A stretch of 22,561 nucleotides of DNA from Thermoplasmatota archaeon (GTDB lineage Archaea > Thermoplasmatota > Penumbrarchaeia > Penumbrarchaeales > Penumbrarchaeaceae): positions 1 through 22,561 of the forward strand of contig JAUVLN010000007.1 of assembly GCA_030600725.1 (NCBI GenBank), written 5' to 3'. Under the pieces are notes generated by a model, which did not search any database, was not told the DNA's origin, and saw only the letters and a program-made list of their open reading frames with translations. This document shows positions 21,510 to 22,561 of the stretch, piece by piece. Numbering within the stretch: the first letter of the stretch is position 1; each line of letters begins with the position of its first letter. The translations under genes were made by a program, and so were the position numbers.

Positions 21510-21597
21510 GATCGGCGGAACCGCCCGTTGAAAAGGGTTAATTACCGTATCTTTATTACCCTATCCACTCTAGCGTTATAATTGGAAGGTGAAATGA

Positions 21598-22561
21598 ATG
21601 GACCATATTCTTGAAGGGCTGAAGCCCAAACTTCTGTGGAAACATTTCGATGCGATCACGAAGATCCCCCACTGCTCCAAGGAGGAGGAGGAGATCTGCC
21701 TGTATATAGTCAACTTCGCCAAAGGCCTCGGCCTCGATATCAAACGGGACGATGCAGGCAACATCGTTGTCAGGAAGCCCGGGACGCCCGGGCACGAGAA
21801 CGGACCGACGATCGTCCTCCAGGTACACGTTGACATGGTCTGCGAGAAGAACAGAGATGTGGAGCACGATTTCCGCAAGGACCCCCTCAAACTCAGGATG
21901 GAGGGCGAGTACCTCTATGCCACCGGGACCACACTGGGAGCCGATAACGGAGTGGGCGTCGCCGCTGCCCTGGCGGTTCTGGAGGATGGGAACATCGTGC
22001 ACGGCCCCATCGAGGCGCTGTTCACCGTGGATGAGGAGACCGGACTGACGGGCGCCTTTGCACTTAGTGAGGATATGCTTGAGGGCAGGCACATGATCAA
22101 CCTCGACACCGAGGAGGAGCGGGCGCTCTACGTGGGATGTGCCGGAGGCGGGGAGTCGGACGTACACCTGCCCCTGACCTGGGAGAAACCCACCGGATCG
22201 GCGATGCACATCAACTTCTCCGACATGAAGGGCGGCCACTCCGGTGTTGACATACACCTGGAGAGGGCCAACGCGGTGAAGCTGATGGCGAGAATGCTCT
22301 GGAAGGCGGCCAAGGAACACGATTTCGGGATAGGGAACTTCACAGGTGGCGACAAGCACAATGCGATACCGAGGGAGGTGGAGGCGGTCATCGTATCAGG
22401 CGGTGACATTGAGGGTATCAAGACGATCATAATGAAGGCGTTCGAGGAGATAAAGTTCGAATACAAGGCCAGGGAGCCGGACATGGCGATCACCATCGAG
22501 GATTGCGATCTGCCGGAGAGGGCGATCACCGGGGCGGATTCCAGGAGGCTTCTCCATCTGG
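21598..22561 (+). CDS. pepD: M20-family dipeptidase, PepD (aminoacyl-histidine dipeptidase) type, partial
   Basis: A zinc peptidase that cleaves dipeptides, including Xaa-His. The first 321 codons are in the window; family members have about 480, so roughly a third is missing beyond the end. Metal and catalytic residues: H77 and D79 in VHVDMVCEK, D116 in GTTLGADNGVG, the E146-E147 pair in VDEETGLTG, and D169 in NLDTEEE. GGESDV and the lid domain (MHINFSDMKGGHSGVDIH) follow the PepD pattern. There is no signal peptide, so it acts in the cytoplasm, recycling peptides. ATG 21598 has GGTGA five to six bases upstream; an ATG at 21594 is out of frame. A TATA-like TCTTTATTACC near 21550 gives it its own promoter. 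Confidence 0.93.
   Translation, partial: MDHILEGLKPKLLWKHFDAITKIPHCSKEEEEICLYIVNFAKGLGLDIKRDDAGNIVVRKPGTPGHENGPTIVLQVHVDMVCEKNRDVEHDFRKDPLKLRMEGEYLYATGTTLGADNGVGVAAALAVLEDGNIVHGPIEALFTVDEETGLTGAFALSEDMLEGRHMINLDTEEERALYVGCAGGGESDVHLPLTWEKPTGSAMHINFSDMKGGHSGVDIHLERANAVKLMARMLWKAAKEHDFGIGNFTGGDKHNAIPREVEAVIVSGGDIEGIKTIIMKAFEEIKFEYKAREPDMAITIEDCDLPERAITGADSRRLLHL

Overview
The window looks archaeal, most likely euryarchaeal and possibly Thermoplasmata-like, although nothing here fixes the lineage. The signs are an archaeal SRP54, a long two-domain FKBP, a DUF5591 (archaeosine-synthase-type) protein, a tRNA-Ile(GAU) gene without an encoded CCA, TATA boxes about 25-30 bp before several start codons (leaderless transcripts) mixed with GGTGA/GGAGG Shine-Dalgarno sites, and heavy AGG arginine use. 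Most of the window is chromosomal housekeeping DNA with high coding density.

Layout. 1-133 (-): start of a secreted protein that runs off the window. 326-1213 (-): FKBP isomerase with a Lys/Glu tail and a strong terminator. 1214-1488: AT-rich spacer with degenerate repeats. 1489-4237 (-): M50 intramembrane protease and a stand-alone DUF5591 protein. 4375-5061 (+): membrane protein of unknown function. 5064-6167 (-): iron-type alcohol dehydrogenase. 6292-9247 (+): membrane helix-hairpin-helix protein, then a secreted, membrane-anchored subtilase. 9282-9355: tRNA-Ile. 9356-9803: non-coding DNA packed with partial copies of the tRNA 3' end and hairpins. 9804-10700: Fic enzyme with a C-terminal DNA-binding-like domain. 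10787-13728 (+): CNNM/CBS transporter, ornithine cyclodeaminase/alanine dehydrogenase family enzyme, parvulin, and an unknown protein. 13732-15669 (-): PhoU-like regulator and Na/Pi cotransporter, a clear operon. 15757-17115 (-): SRP54. 17250-21509 (+): two proteins of unknown function (one with a TPR), an NfeD-like protein and a flotillin, then a helical protein of unknown function. 21598-end (+): M20 (PepD-type) dipeptidase, cut by the window end.

Two things stand out. First, the tRNA-Ile gene is followed by two direct copies and one inverted copy of its own 3' end. These delimit two hairpin-rich units. The second unit (9511-9627) has a TATA-like box about 24 bp upstream, a GGGCC/GGCCC closing stem, three internal hairpins, a tRNA-like 3' end finishing in ACCA, and a T6 run. 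It is a good candidate for an undescribed tRNA-like non-coding RNA, or for the scar of elements integrated at the tRNA, next to a Fic gene of different composition. Second, the SRP54 reading frame continues 25 codons upstream of its first standard start codon into the conserved SRP54 N-terminus. It begins at ACG where ATG is expected, with a GGTGG ribosome site at normal spacing: either a non-standard start codon or a sequence error.
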